Source: JBLHUT01 sp047629975
Lineage (GTDB): Bacteria; Pseudomonadota; Alphaproteobacteria; Rhodobacterales; Rhodobacteraceae
Direction of reading: 5' to 3'
NCBI GenBank assembly: GCA_047629975.1
Contig: JBLHUT010000025.1
Span: 1-20,240, forward strand
DNA length: 20,240 nt
Below the pieces are notes generated by a model. The model was not told where the DNA came from, did not search any database, and was given only the letters and a program-made list of their open reading frames with translations. Made by a program: the position numbers and the translations under genes. Below, in pieces: positions 13,540 to 20,240 of the stretch. The first letter of the stretch is position 1. Each line of letters opens with the position of its first letter.

Positions 13540-14280
13540 TCAGACGTCGTGAACACGGGTATAGGTGCCTTCGCCCGCCAGAATACCTCTGAAGCCACCG
13601 GGTTCATCCAGCGAGAAAACAATGATCGGCAGGTTGTTGTCGCGGGCCAGAGCAATCGCGCTTGCGTCCATGACTTTGAGGTGCTTGGCAAGGCAATCAT
13701 CATAACTGACAAAGTCATAGCGGACGGCGTCGGGGTTCAACATCGGATCACTGTCATAGACACCGTCCACTTTCGTACCCTTGAAGATCGCTTCGCATGC
13801 CATTTCATTGGCGCGCAACGTGGCGGCGGTGTCGGTGGTGAAATACGGATTGCCGGTGCCGGCTGCAAAGATGCACACGCGCCCTTTTTCCAGATGCCGC
13901 ACGGCGCGGCGGCGGATGTACGGCTCGCACACCTGATCCATCGGAATTGCGCTTATTGTGCGGGTGAAGACACCCAGCGACTCAAGAGCCGCCTGCACAG
14001 CAAGCGCATTCATCACCGTCGCCAGCATCCCCATGTAATCAGCGGTTGTACGCTCCATGCCCTGCGCGCTGCCCTGAAGGCCGCGAAAGATGTTGCCGCC
14101 CCCGATGACCATGCAAATCTCGACGCCCAGATCATGAACCGATTTCACCTCGCGCGCGATCCGCTCGACCGTGGGCGGATGCAGGCCGTAGCCCTGATCG
14201 CCCATCAATGCCTCGCCGGATATCTTGAGCATAACCCGTTTATAGGTCGGCTTTGGTTGAACCTGCCCCTCGTCAAGCAT
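13540..14280 (-). CDS. pyrH: UMP kinase PyrH
   Basis: A 246-residue amino-acid-kinase-fold enzyme that phosphorylates UMP to UDP. Seen: YKRVMLKISGEALMG (13-27), VIGGGNIFRG (58-67), the RTTADYMGMLATVMNALA segment, GTGNPYFTTDTAATLRA and GTKVDGVYDSDP. The reading frame is open another 35 codons upstream across the divergent miaA start, but the ATG at 14280 has GAGGG (14293-14289) at eight bases and gives the family length. rpsB and tsf, which precede pyrH in many bacteria, are not here: miaA is divergent, so the promoter of the envelope block probably lies in the 92-bp gap at 14281-14372. Confidence 0.95.
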   Translation of the reverse strand: MLDEGQVQPKPTYKRVMLKISGEALMGDQGYGLHPPTVERIAREVKSVHDLGVEICMVIGGGNIFRGLQGSAQGMERTTADYMGMLATVMNALAVQAALESLGVFTRTISAIPMDQVCEPYIRRRAVRHLEKGRVCIFAAGTGNPYFTTDTAATLRANEMACEAIFKGTKVDGVYDSDPMLNPDAVRYDFVSYDDCLAKHLKVMDASAIALARDNNLPIIVFSLDEPGGFRGILAGEGTYTRVHDV

Positions 14281-14372
14281 ATCGTTTGCCCTCGCACTGA
14301 TTTCAAGATTTGGCGAACCATGTCGCAAATCGCTGCAAGGTTCAATGGGCAAGCGAATAGGATTGAAGACGA

Positions 14373-15242
14373 ATGGACCTGTCATGGATCGATCGCGATC
14401 GCCCGGTTTTGATTGCCGGCCCCACAGCCAGCGGCAAGTCGGCCCTCGCCATGCACATCGCCGCGCGTCACGGAGGGGTGATCATCAATGCCGATGCGCT
14501 TCAGGTGTTCGGCAACTGGAGGCTTCTGACCGCACGACCCAGCCTTGCCGATGAGGCCGCCCTGCCCCACGCTCTTTACGGCCATGTGGCGCGGGACCAG
14601 ATCTATTCGACCGGGCATTGGCTGCGCGATGTGGCCCCTTTGCTTGCCGGTCCTTTGCGCCCGATCATCGTCGGGGGCACGGGCCTGAACTTTGCCGCGT
14701 TGACACAAGGGCTGGCACAAATCCCTGCTGTTCCCGCTGAAATCAGGGAGCGCGCCGATGATATGTCTCTCGCGGCGCTTCTTGACGCGCTTGACCCCGC
14801 CACCCGCAACAGTCTGGATGTGGCGAACCGCGCGCGCGTGCAACGCGCATTCGAGGTTGCCACCGCGACAGGTCGCCCCTTGCGCGACTGGCAGTCGAAC
14901 ACCGGGCCCGCTCTTTTGCCGCTGGACCAGGCACAAGGCGTTGTTGTGAACGCGCCCCGCGACTGGTTGGTGGGACGCATCGGGCAACGCTTTGACATGA
15001 TGATTGCCAACGGTGCGCTTGACGAGGTGTCGCGAAACCTAGCAGGTCATGATCCGGTCTGGCCGTCCTCAAAAGCCATTGGCGTGCCTGACCTGATCCG
15101 GCATCTGAACGGCGCCTGCACACTGGCCGCTGCACGAGAGGGCGCAATCATCGCCACACGGCAATACGCCAAGCGTCAGCGAACGTGGTTTCGTGCCCGA
15201 ATGGCGGACTGGCGCGCCATTGACGGGACAACACTTTCCTAG
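14373..15242 (+). CDS. miaA: tRNA dimethylallyltransferase MiaA
   Basis: A 289-residue enzyme that adds dimethylallyl to A37 of tRNAs reading UNN codons. The P-loop GPTASGKS is at residues 16-23, followed by NADALQVFGNW (the DSxQVY region, with Ala for the usual Ser after Asp and Phe for Tyr), the IIVGGTGLNF motif and RVQRAFEVATATGRPL. The end AIIATRQYAKRQRTWFR is the conserved C-terminal tRNA-binding element. It is slightly shorter than E. coli MiaA (316). The start ATG at 14373 has a weak AGGA about 11 bases upstream. It is divergent from pyrH. The substrate DMAPP comes from the pathway to which Dxr belongs. Confidence 0.93.
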   Translation: MDLSWIDRDRPVLIAGPTASGKSALAMHIAARHGGVIINADALQVFGNWRLLTARPSLADEAALPHALYGHVARDQIYSTGHWLRDVAPLLAGPLRPIIVGGTGLNFAALTQGLAQIPAVPAEIRERADDMSLAALLDALDPATRNSLDVANRARVQRAFEVATATGRPLRDWQSNTGPALLPLDQAQGVVVNAPRDWLVGRIGQRFDMMIANGALDEVSRNLAGHDPVWPSSKAIGVPDLIRHLNGACTLAAAREGAIIATRQYAKRQRTWFRARMADWRAIDGTTLS

Positions 15243-15411
15243 ACGCATTTCAAAGGGTTGTTTCCAATGACATGCACCTGTGTGGCAGCAAGAATTTCTG
15301 ACGGAACCCGAAAGTTTGCGGTTGCGCAGGGTTAAAATGTCGCTTCCAGTGCAATTGGGTCGTTTTCTGGACACTTTCCAGTTAAGCTATCGCTGACGTT
15401 AGACGCAATGG

Positions 15412-15441
15412 TATGCCGGCTTGAACCTTCAAGCCGGCATA
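15412..15441 (+). repeat. Perfect 14-bp inverted repeat upstream of the ABC transporter operon
   Basis: TATGCCGGCTTGAA and TTCAAGCCGGCATA are separated by only two bases (CC). It lies 170 bp after the miaA stop and 95 bp before the binding-protein start, in a 294-bp gap that otherwise shows only a weaker CTGGA/TCCAG repeat at 15367-15381. No T-run follows, so a simple intrinsic terminator is unlikely. It may be an operator, a leader hairpin or a mobile palindromic element. Confidence 0.6.
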
Positions 15442-15536
15442 TAGTTGCAAATTATAAGTTACCGATGACGGATTATTGCGCCCTAGATCGCAAAGCCGCC
15501 CGTCGGTTTGGTGTTATGTGTCACAGGGAGAAAAAG

Positions 15537-17195
15537 ATGATGCACACGAAAAAAGATGAGCAGGGCGTTCACACCGCTGCAAGAATGTACGCTACCGAAT
15601 ACAAAGCAGGGCTTTTGGACCGCCGCGAGTTTCTTGGGCGCGCTTGTGCGTTGGGGATGACAGCCACGGCCGCCTATGGCCTGATCGGTGTCGCACAACC
15701 CGCGCAGGCCGCAGGTCATATTGCCACCGGTGGCACTTTGCGCATCCAGCAAGAAGTCCGCGCCCTGAAAGACCCGCGAACCTATGACTGGTCGCAGATC
15801 GCGAATTTTTCGCGTGGATGGCTGGAATACCTGATCCGGATCAACAGCGACGGCTCCTTTGAGGGACGCCTGCTGGAAAGCTGGTCGGTAAACGAGGATG
15901 CAACCGAATACACGCTGGTTGTTCGCAAGGGCGTGACATGGAACAACGGCGAAGCGTTTACCGCAGAAGACGTCGCGCGCAATGTTGCGGGCTGGTGTGA
16001 CACGACGCTCGAAGGCAATTCGATGGCGTCCCGCATGAGCTCGCTTGTGGACAGCGAAACCGGTCAGGCGCGTGAAGGCGCGATCATGGTCGTTGACGCG
16101 CATACCGTCAAACTCACTCCCTCGCAGCCCGATATCACACTGATCCCGGGCATGGGTGACTATCCTGCTGCAATCACGCACTCGAGCCACACCGCCGATA
16201 CAATGCTGAGCAATCCCGTCGGCACCGGCCCGTTCCTGCCCGAGAGCCTTGAAGTGGGTGTCAAAGGCGTGCTGGTCAAAAACACCGGTCACACATGGTG
16301 GGGCGAAGGTGCTTACCTTGACCGGATCGAATACGTCGACTTCGGAACAGATTACTCGGCCATCGCGGCGGGTGCCGAAGCCGACGAGTTCGACATGACC
16401 TACCGGATGGACGGCGAATTTATCGAAATCTTCGATACATTCGACGGCTGGGTAAAGTCATCGACAGCAACGGCCAACACCATCGTCATCCGGCCCAACC
16501 AGCTTGCCGAAGTCGACGGCATCAAGCCTTATGCCGACAAGCGCGTGCGGCAGGCTCTGGCGATGGCGGTTGATAACGCTATCTGCCTCGAGCTTGGCTT
16601 CAACAACAACGGCGTCGTCGCCGAAAACCACCATGTCTCGAAACTGCACCCCGAATACGCACAGTTGCCACCCCAAAAGGTAGATCCCGCCGGGGCAAAG
16701 GCCCTGATGGAAGAAGCCGGAATGGCCGATTTCGAGCATGAACTGACCTCGATCGACGATGACTGGCGCAAGAACACGACAGATGCAGTCGCGGCACAAT
16801 TGCGCGATGCCGGCATCAAGGTGAAGCGGACGATCCTGCCCGGAAGCACCTTCTGGAACGATTGGGTCAAGTATCCGTTCAGCTCCACAAACTGGAACCA
16901 GCGTCCTTTGGGTGTCCAGATTCTGGCCCTTGCCTACAAATCGGGCGAAGCATGGAACGAGGCAGGCTTTGCCAATGCCGAGTTTGATGCCTTGCTGGCC
17001 GAAGCCTCTGCGATTGCCGACGCCGATACGCGCCGCGTGATCATGGCCAAACTTGAAGCCATCATGCAAGACGAAGGCGTGATCATCCAACCCTACTGGC
17101 AGTCGTTGAACCGGCATCACAAAGCGAACATCATGGGCGCCGAAATGCACCCCAGCTTTGAAATCCACGTAGACCGGCTTGGTTACTCGGCCTAA
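15537..17195 (+). CDS. ABC transporter substrate-binding protein, family 5 (peptide/opine/nickel type), Tat-exported
   Basis: A 552-residue periplasmic binding protein of the SBP_bac_5 family. The N-terminus has a twin-arginine signal: DRREFLGRA at residues 28-36, then a hydrophobic stretch and an AQA-A cleavage site near 58. The mature part starts with GGTLRIQQEV; the family signature is seen in LLESWSVNEDATEYTLVVRKGVTWNNGEAFTAEDV (about 102-136), and NPVGTGPF and the lobe-closing ADKRVRQALAMAVD segment follow. The ATG at 15537 has GGGAG at six bases; an in-frame ATG at 15408 lies in the hairpin region and is rejected. It heads an operon with two permeases. The ligand cannot be read from the sequence; oligopeptides or similar compounds are the family default. 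Confidence 0.9.
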   Translation: MMHTKKDEQGVHTAARMYATEYKAGLLDRREFLGRACALGMTATAAYGLIGVAQPAQAAGHIATGGTLRIQQEVRALKDPRTYDWSQIANFSRGWLEYLIRINSDGSFEGRLLESWSVNEDATEYTLVVRKGVTWNNGEAFTAEDVARNVAGWCDTTLEGNSMASRMSSLVDSETGQAREGAIMVVDAHTVKLTPSQPDITLIPGMGDYPAAITHSSHTADTMLSNPVGTGPFLPESLEVGVKGVLVKNTGHTWWGEGAYLDRIEYVDFGTDYSAIAAGAEADEFDMTYRMDGEFIEIFDTFDGWVKSSTATANTIVIRPNQLAEVDGIKPYADKRVRQALAMAVDNAICLELGFNNNGVVAENHHVSKLHPEYAQLPPQKVDPAGAKALMEEAGMADFEHELTSIDDDWRKNTTDAVAAQLRDAGIKVKRTILPGSTFWNDWVKYPFSSTNWNQRPLGVQILALAYKSGEAWNEAGFANAEFDALLAEASAIADADTRRVIMAKLEAIMQDEGVIIQPYWQSLNRHHKANIMGAEMHPSFEIHVDRLGYSA

Positions 17196-17203
17196 ATTCC
17201 TGC

Positions 17204-17235
17204 AAAAGGCCACCCACTGCTTCGGGTGGCCTTTT
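17204..17235 (+). terminator. Terminator-like hairpin between binding protein and permease genes
   Basis: AAAAGGCCACCC (17204-17215) and GGGTGGCCTTTT (17224-17235) form a perfect 12-base-pair stem with an eight-base loop, ending in four T. It begins eight bases after the binding-protein stop. Placed inside an operon, it probably works as a partial terminator or 3' stabiliser, so that more binding protein than permease is made. Confidence 0.8.
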
Positions 17236-17240
17236 CGCTT

Positions 17241-17264
17241 CGGATCCAAGGAATTCCGGATCCG
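17241..17264 (+). repeat. Second inverted repeat downstream of the terminator
   Basis: CGGATCC at 17241-17247 pairs with GGATCCG at 17258-17264; the ten-base centre itself contains the palindrome GGAATTCC. No T-run follows. It may add to mRNA structure in front of the permease genes. Confidence 0.4.
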
Positions 17265-17328
17265 CGAAACAGGGCAGCAAGTGCAAATAATAGCGCGGCC
17301 AGAATAACGTCTGATAACAGGGGAACCC

Positions 17329-18375
17329 ATGGCACTCTTTATGCTCCGGCGCATAGGACTGATGATCCTGACGGCTTTATGCCTGACATTCATCGTATTC
17401 TTTCTTACCAATCTGTATCCCAACCTTGAAAAGCTGGCAAAATCCGAGGGCAACCAACGGATGACCGACGTACAGGTCGAAAGCTGGCTCGACAGAAACG
17501 GATACCTCGAACCCTTGCCAATCAAATACGGCCAATGGCTTGGTGTTTTTCCGGGCTTTGTCGGGGAGTCCAATGACGGACGGGTCATCGGCAGATGTAT
17601 CGAGGGCGGCATGGACCCTGCGGTTGCACCAAAGTTTTGTGGCGTATTGCAAGGAAATTGGGGGCAATCGACTGTCTCCAAGGAGCCGGTCATTGATGTC
17701 GTTATGCGCCGTCTGGGGCTGACGGGGTGGTTGATGCTGTGGGTCATGATCGTGATGGTGCCCACCGCTTTGGTCATCGGCGTTCTGGCGGGCATGCGAG
17801 AGGGATCAAAACTGGACCGTTCGCTCTCTACGATTTCAATCGCGTCGACGGCCACGCCGGAATATGTCTCGGGGGTTCTGTTTATTGCGGTTTTCGCATC
17901 CTCGGCTGTTGGATTGAAATGGTTCAAGGGGTCGGCGTCATCCGCTATGGACGACATCACCTTTGCCAATTTCACGCTGCCGGTGCTGACGATCGCACTT
18001 TACGGCATCGGCTACATTGCCCGGATGACACGCGCATCGATGGCAGAGGTCATGACATCACAATATATCCGCACCGCAAGGCTCAAGGGCCAGAGCTTTG
18101 GAAATATTGTCGTGAAACATGCCTTGCGAAATGCGCTGATTGCGCCCTTCACCGTCATTATGTTGCAGTTTCCATGGTTGCTGAACGGCGTCGTGATTGT
18201 TGAAACCCTGTTCAACTACAAGGGCTTCGGATGGACACTGGTTCTGGCGGCGGGCAATAACGATGTCGAGTTGCTGCTGGGCTGTTCGGTGGTCGCGGTT
18301 GTCGTCGTGTTGGTGACGCAACTGATTTCGGACATCGGCTATGTTTTCCTCAACCCGCGCATTCGCGTTTCTTAA
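17329..18375 (+). CDS. ABC transporter permease, DppB-like
   Basis: A 348-residue inner-membrane permease of the binding-protein-dependent family. It opens with MLRRIGLMILTALCLTFIVFFLTN, the usual first helix of DppB/OppB proteins. The core LTGWLMLWVMIVMVPTALVIGVLAG is followed by the EAA loop MAEVMTSQYIRTARLKGQ at about 238-255 (the ATPase docking site) and HALRNALIAPF. The periplasmic loop between helices 1 and 2 is enlarged at about residues 72-106 and holds two cysteines (90 and 104) in front of the conserved LQGNWGQS. The ATG at 17329 has a GGGGA upstream. The gene follows the terminator-like hairpin and is 15 bp ahead of the second permease. Confidence 0.9.
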   Translation: MALFMLRRIGLMILTALCLTFIVFFLTNLYPNLEKLAKSEGNQRMTDVQVESWLDRNGYLEPLPIKYGQWLGVFPGFVGESNDGRVIGRCIEGGMDPAVAPKFCGVLQGNWGQSTVSKEPVIDVVMRRLGLTGWLMLWVMIVMVPTALVIGVLAGMREGSKLDRSLSTISIASTATPEYVSGVLFIAVFASSAVGLKWFKGSASSAMDDITFANFTLPVLTIALYGIGYIARMTRASMAEVMTSQYIRTARLKGQSFGNIVVKHALRNALIAPFTVIMLQFPWLLNGVVIVETLFNYKGFGWTLVLAAGNNDVELLLGCSVVAVVVVLVTQLISDIGYVFLNPRIRVS

Positions 18376-18390
18376 GAGAGGATCGGAAAA

Positions 18391-19824
18391 ATGGATACTC
18401 TGACCTGGACAGGCACGCTTGGGCCTTTCCTTAATCCCGTTCTTCTTGTGGCTTCGGTTGCACTTATCGTGAGCTTTGCGACCCAAATGGTGCTGAGCCT
18501 GTTTGTGACGACCGGCGGTGCGGGCAACATCTTGATGGCGGCGCGCACCCCTGCGGACTATGCCGGAGTCGCGGTGAAGGCATCGTTCTATCTGTTTGTG
18601 GCGACCCTTGTGGCTTATCTGATCGGTGGCCTTGTATTGCCCGGAGCAGAGGCAAAAGGCATTGTCGGTAACATTATCACACAGTTCCTGCCCGTTTGGA
18701 CAAGCCTGGTAGTGGTCTTTGTGGTGTCTAACATCTTCAAGTCCAAACTTGGTCTTTGGGGCAAGCTGATGGGGTCTTCTATTGGCGCGGTTGGTGCGGG
18801 AATTGTGCTGTTTTGGGTCTTTACCGCCCTATTTGCAGATATGATCATCACGCATGATGCCTTGTCGCAACTTTCGGGTATGAAGAACAAAGTCCCCGGA
18901 ACCGCGTTGCGATCCCCCGATGAGGGGCAGTTCGCATGGTATCTTCTGGGAGGAGATAACCTTGCAAGGGATGTGTTCAGCCGGATGGTTGCAGGCAGTT
19001 GGGAAGTCATGCAAATCGCCCCGATGGCCACGCTCTTTGCGTTTATGGTGGGGATCACGCTCGGGGTGCCTGCTGGTTTCTATGGCGGCTGGCTGGATAC
19101 GCTTTTGTCGTTTGCAGCAAACATTATTCTGGCGTTTCCGGTAATCCTGCTCTTCTACTTGCTGGTTACCCCCGAGATTGTCGACACAGGTATGCCAAGT
19201 TATATGGCGGCTGTTTTGTTTCTGTTTCCAATCATCTTTCTGACGGTTCTGTTCAACTCCAAGTTCTACACGCAACCGATGCCGCGTGGCATTATCTTGT
19301 CGGTCGTGATCGGCCTTGGAGGCTGGTTGTACCTGTCACTCATTACCGAGAAAAACGGTGTTCTGGATATTCTGCCCGGCGCAATTGATCTGTTTGACGT
19401 CCCCGGCAACGTGCTGATCGTTTTCGTATCAGTGGTCTTTGTGAACTCACCAACCGTTTTCCGGATCGTTCGCGGCTTGGTGCTTGATATCAAAACCCGC
19501 GATTATGTTGCCGCAGCACATACAAGAGGCGAAGGTCCGTGGTACACGATGCTTTGGGAAATACTGCCGAATGCCCGTGGTCCACTGATCGTGGATTTTT
19601 GCCTGCGCATCGGGTACACCATCATCCTGCTTGGAACACTGGGCTTCTTTGGTCTCGGACTTGAGCCGGAAAGCCCTGATTGGGGATCAACGATCAATGA
19701 CGGGCGCAAGCTGTTGTCGATCTACCCACACCCTGCCCTGCCCCCTGCGCTGGCTCTTATGAGCCTCGTGCTGGGCCTTAATCTTCTGGCGGACGGGCTT
19801 AGAGAAGAAAGCTTGAAAGACTAG
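18391..19824 (+). CDS. ABC transporter permease, DppC-like, enlarged
   Basis: A 477-residue permease, far longer than the usual 280-310. The DppC core is clear: GGDNLARDVFSRMVAGS (187-203), the GITLGVPAGFYGGWLD helix end, the EAA region IKTRDYVAAAHTRGEG (367-382), ILPNARGPLI and GFFGLGLEPESPDWG (418-432), and a C-terminal LLADGLREE. Two additions are seen: an N-terminal part of about 180 residues with four hydrophobic helices, and an insert of about 90 residues (roughly 260-350) with two or three more helices between the AFP helix and the EAA loop. About eleven hydrophobic segments result. GAGAGGA precedes the ATG. It pairs with the DppB-like gene; no ATPase gene follows within the window. 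Confidence 0.88.
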   Translation: MDTLTWTGTLGPFLNPVLLVASVALIVSFATQMVLSLFVTTGGAGNILMAARTPADYAGVAVKASFYLFVATLVAYLIGGLVLPGAEAKGIVGNIITQFLPVWTSLVVVFVVSNIFKSKLGLWGKLMGSSIGAVGAGIVLFWVFTALFADMIITHDALSQLSGMKNKVPGTALRSPDEGQFAWYLLGGDNLARDVFSRMVAGSWEVMQIAPMATLFAFMVGITLGVPAGFYGGWLDTLLSFAANIILAFPVILLFYLLVTPEIVDTGMPSYMAAVLFLFPIIFLTVLFNSKFYTQPMPRGIILSVVIGLGGWLYLSLITEKNGVLDILPGAIDLFDVPGNVLIVFVSVVFVNSPTVFRIVRGLVLDIKTRDYVAAAHTRGEGPWYTMLWEILPNARGPLIVDFCLRIGYTIILLGTLGFFGLGLEPESPDWGSTINDGRKLLSIYPHPALPPALALMSLVLGLNLLADGLREESLKD

Positions 19825-19857
19825 ACCCGTCAGGGCGCAATACCTGTGGAAAGTCAA

Positions 19858-19887
19858 AACGGGCGGTGAGATTACTCATCGCCCGTT
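19858..19887 (+). terminator. Terminator-like hairpin after the second permease
   Basis: AACGGGCGGTGAG (19858-19870) and CTCATCGCCCGTT (19875-19887) form a 13-base-pair stem with one G-U pair and an ATTA loop. A short T-containing tail (CCCTATTTT) follows. It lies 33 bp after the permease stop and probably ends the operon transcript. Confidence 0.65.
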
Positions 19888-19984
19888 CCCTATTTTGGTG
19901 GTGGGTTTATCTTTCTGAAGCTTCGCCCACTTTAGCGTTCTGTGAAGCAGCCAAGGCTGGCAGGGACCTCGCAAGGGGTCAGAC

Positions 19985-20053
19985 TGAAGTGGTCCGGCAA
20001 ATTCTGACCGCGTGCCAAGATGTATCCAACCTAGACGACAGGATACACAAAGA
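19985..20053 (+). mobile_element. Possible left end and leader of an IS3-family element
   Basis: The region before the decayed orfA starts TGAAGTGGTCCGGC, which resembles the TG-beginning end of IS3-family elements, and carries a seven-base inverted repeat TGTATCC (20021-20027) / GGATACA (20041-20047) just before the reading frame. The exact end is a guess, since no partner repeat or target duplication is in the window. Between 19888 and 19984 nothing is recognised. Confidence 0.35.
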
Positions 20054-20240
20054 ACGAAGAGACGCATTTTTTCGGACAAGTTTTAAGCAACCGTAGCGCT
20101 GGACACCTTGCGCGGGGATAAGACTGCGCAAGAGATCGCAGCAAAGCATTAGATCCACCCTGACGCATGTGACGACCTGCAAATAGCGGGTGGTTGACGG
20201 CCTGACTGGTGTGTTTTCCGACAGGGTCCGAATAACTGGG
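20054..20240 (+). pseudogene. Decayed IS3-family transposase orfA (HTH_Tnp_1), cut by window edge
   Basis: Read in one frame from 20054, the DNA gives TKRRIFSDKF, a stop, ATVALDTLRGDKTAQEIAAK plus H, a stop, then IHPD. After a frame shift it reads HVTTCK, a stop, RVVDGLTGVFSDRVR. Together these match the typical OrfA N-terminal pattern of IS3-family elements (RRxFSxEFKxKVALEALRGDKTxQEIAAKHxxHPNQVxTWKRQ...GLxxVFS). The initiator position is ACG or lost, three in-frame stops and one frameshift are present, and the expected Trp is Cys. The gene is therefore inactive. The rest, including any orfB with the DDE catalytic core, would lie beyond the window. Confidence 0.75.

Noticed and set aside
14281..14385. 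35-codon N-terminal extension of pyrH across the miaA start
   Set aside because: The extension is not part of the UMP kinase fold; the ATG at 14280 with GAGGG gives the usual length.
13549..14412. 287-codon plus-strand ORF opposite pyrH
   Set aside because: His/Arg-rich shadow of pyrH, running into the miaA start in another frame.
15267..15335. 22-codon Cys-containing ORF (MTCTCVAARISDG...) after miaA, possible leader peptide
   Set aside because: Only a weak ribosome site, far from the operon start, no attenuator structure that fits a leader peptide; likely chance.
15408..15536. In-frame N-terminal extension of 43 codons for the binding protein from an ATG at 15408
   Set aside because: It would place the large inverted repeat inside the coding region and put 43 non-signal residues before a good Tat signal; the ATG at 15537 has a proper GGGAG site.
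16458..17975. 505-codon minus-strand ORF opposite the binding protein and permease genes
   Set aside because: It spans two clear plus-strand genes and a terminator, and has no recognisable domain; it is a frame shadow.
19866..20096. 76-codon plus-strand ORF in the terminal region
   Set aside because: It begins inside the terminator hairpin and runs out of frame with the decayed IS3 orfA; no support as a gene.

Overview
The window looks like a chromosomal core segment of an alphaproteobacterium, most likely a Rhodobacterales (Roseobacter-group) species. Reasons: a partial ctrA next to sciP; the alphaproteobacterial envelope gene order pyrH-frr-uppS-cdsA-dxr-rseP-bamA-skp-fabZ-lpxA-lpxI-lpxB; use of LpxI for the lipid A diphosphatase step; and GC-rich coding sequence with frequent ATGA/GTGA gene overlaps. 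The species cannot be named from the sequence.

Layout. (1) 1-758: cell-cycle control. The 5' part of ctrA and all of sciP lie in tandem on the minus strand, with a CtrA-like box upstream of ctrA and two GANTC sites between sciP and the divergent mnmA. (2) 759-1907: mnmA on the plus strand (tRNA thiolation), convergent with the next block. (3) 1922-14280: a 12-kb minus-strand block read pyrH, a 30-aa ORF, frr, uppS, cdsA, dxr, rseP, a 53-aa ORF, bamA, skp/ompH, fabZ, lpxA, lpxI, lpxB. It joins nucleotide supply and ribosome recycling to isoprenoid carrier, phospholipid and lipid A synthesis and to outer-membrane protein assembly. Many junctions overlap by 1-8 bp or abut. lpxD, often found between bamA/skp and fabZ, is absent here. 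(4) 14373-15242: miaA on the plus strand, divergent from pyrH. (5) 15537-19824: a plus-strand ABC importer operon with a Tat-exported family 5 solute-binding protein and two DppB/DppC-like permeases. A strong terminator-like hairpin sits between the binding protein and the permeases, and another follows the second permease. No ATPase gene is in the window. (6) 19985-20240: the decayed start of an IS3-family transposase gene (orfA), recognisable only across stop codons and a frameshift.

The most useful observations beyond the standard genes are two short membrane-type ORFs inside the envelope operon (13447-13539 and 8395-8556), unusual permease architectures in the ABC operon, several strong intergenic inverted repeats without an obvious terminator T-run, and the IS3 remnant beside an ABC operon that lacks ATPases. 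No CRISPR array, phage, toxin-antitoxin, tRNA or rRNA gene was seen.
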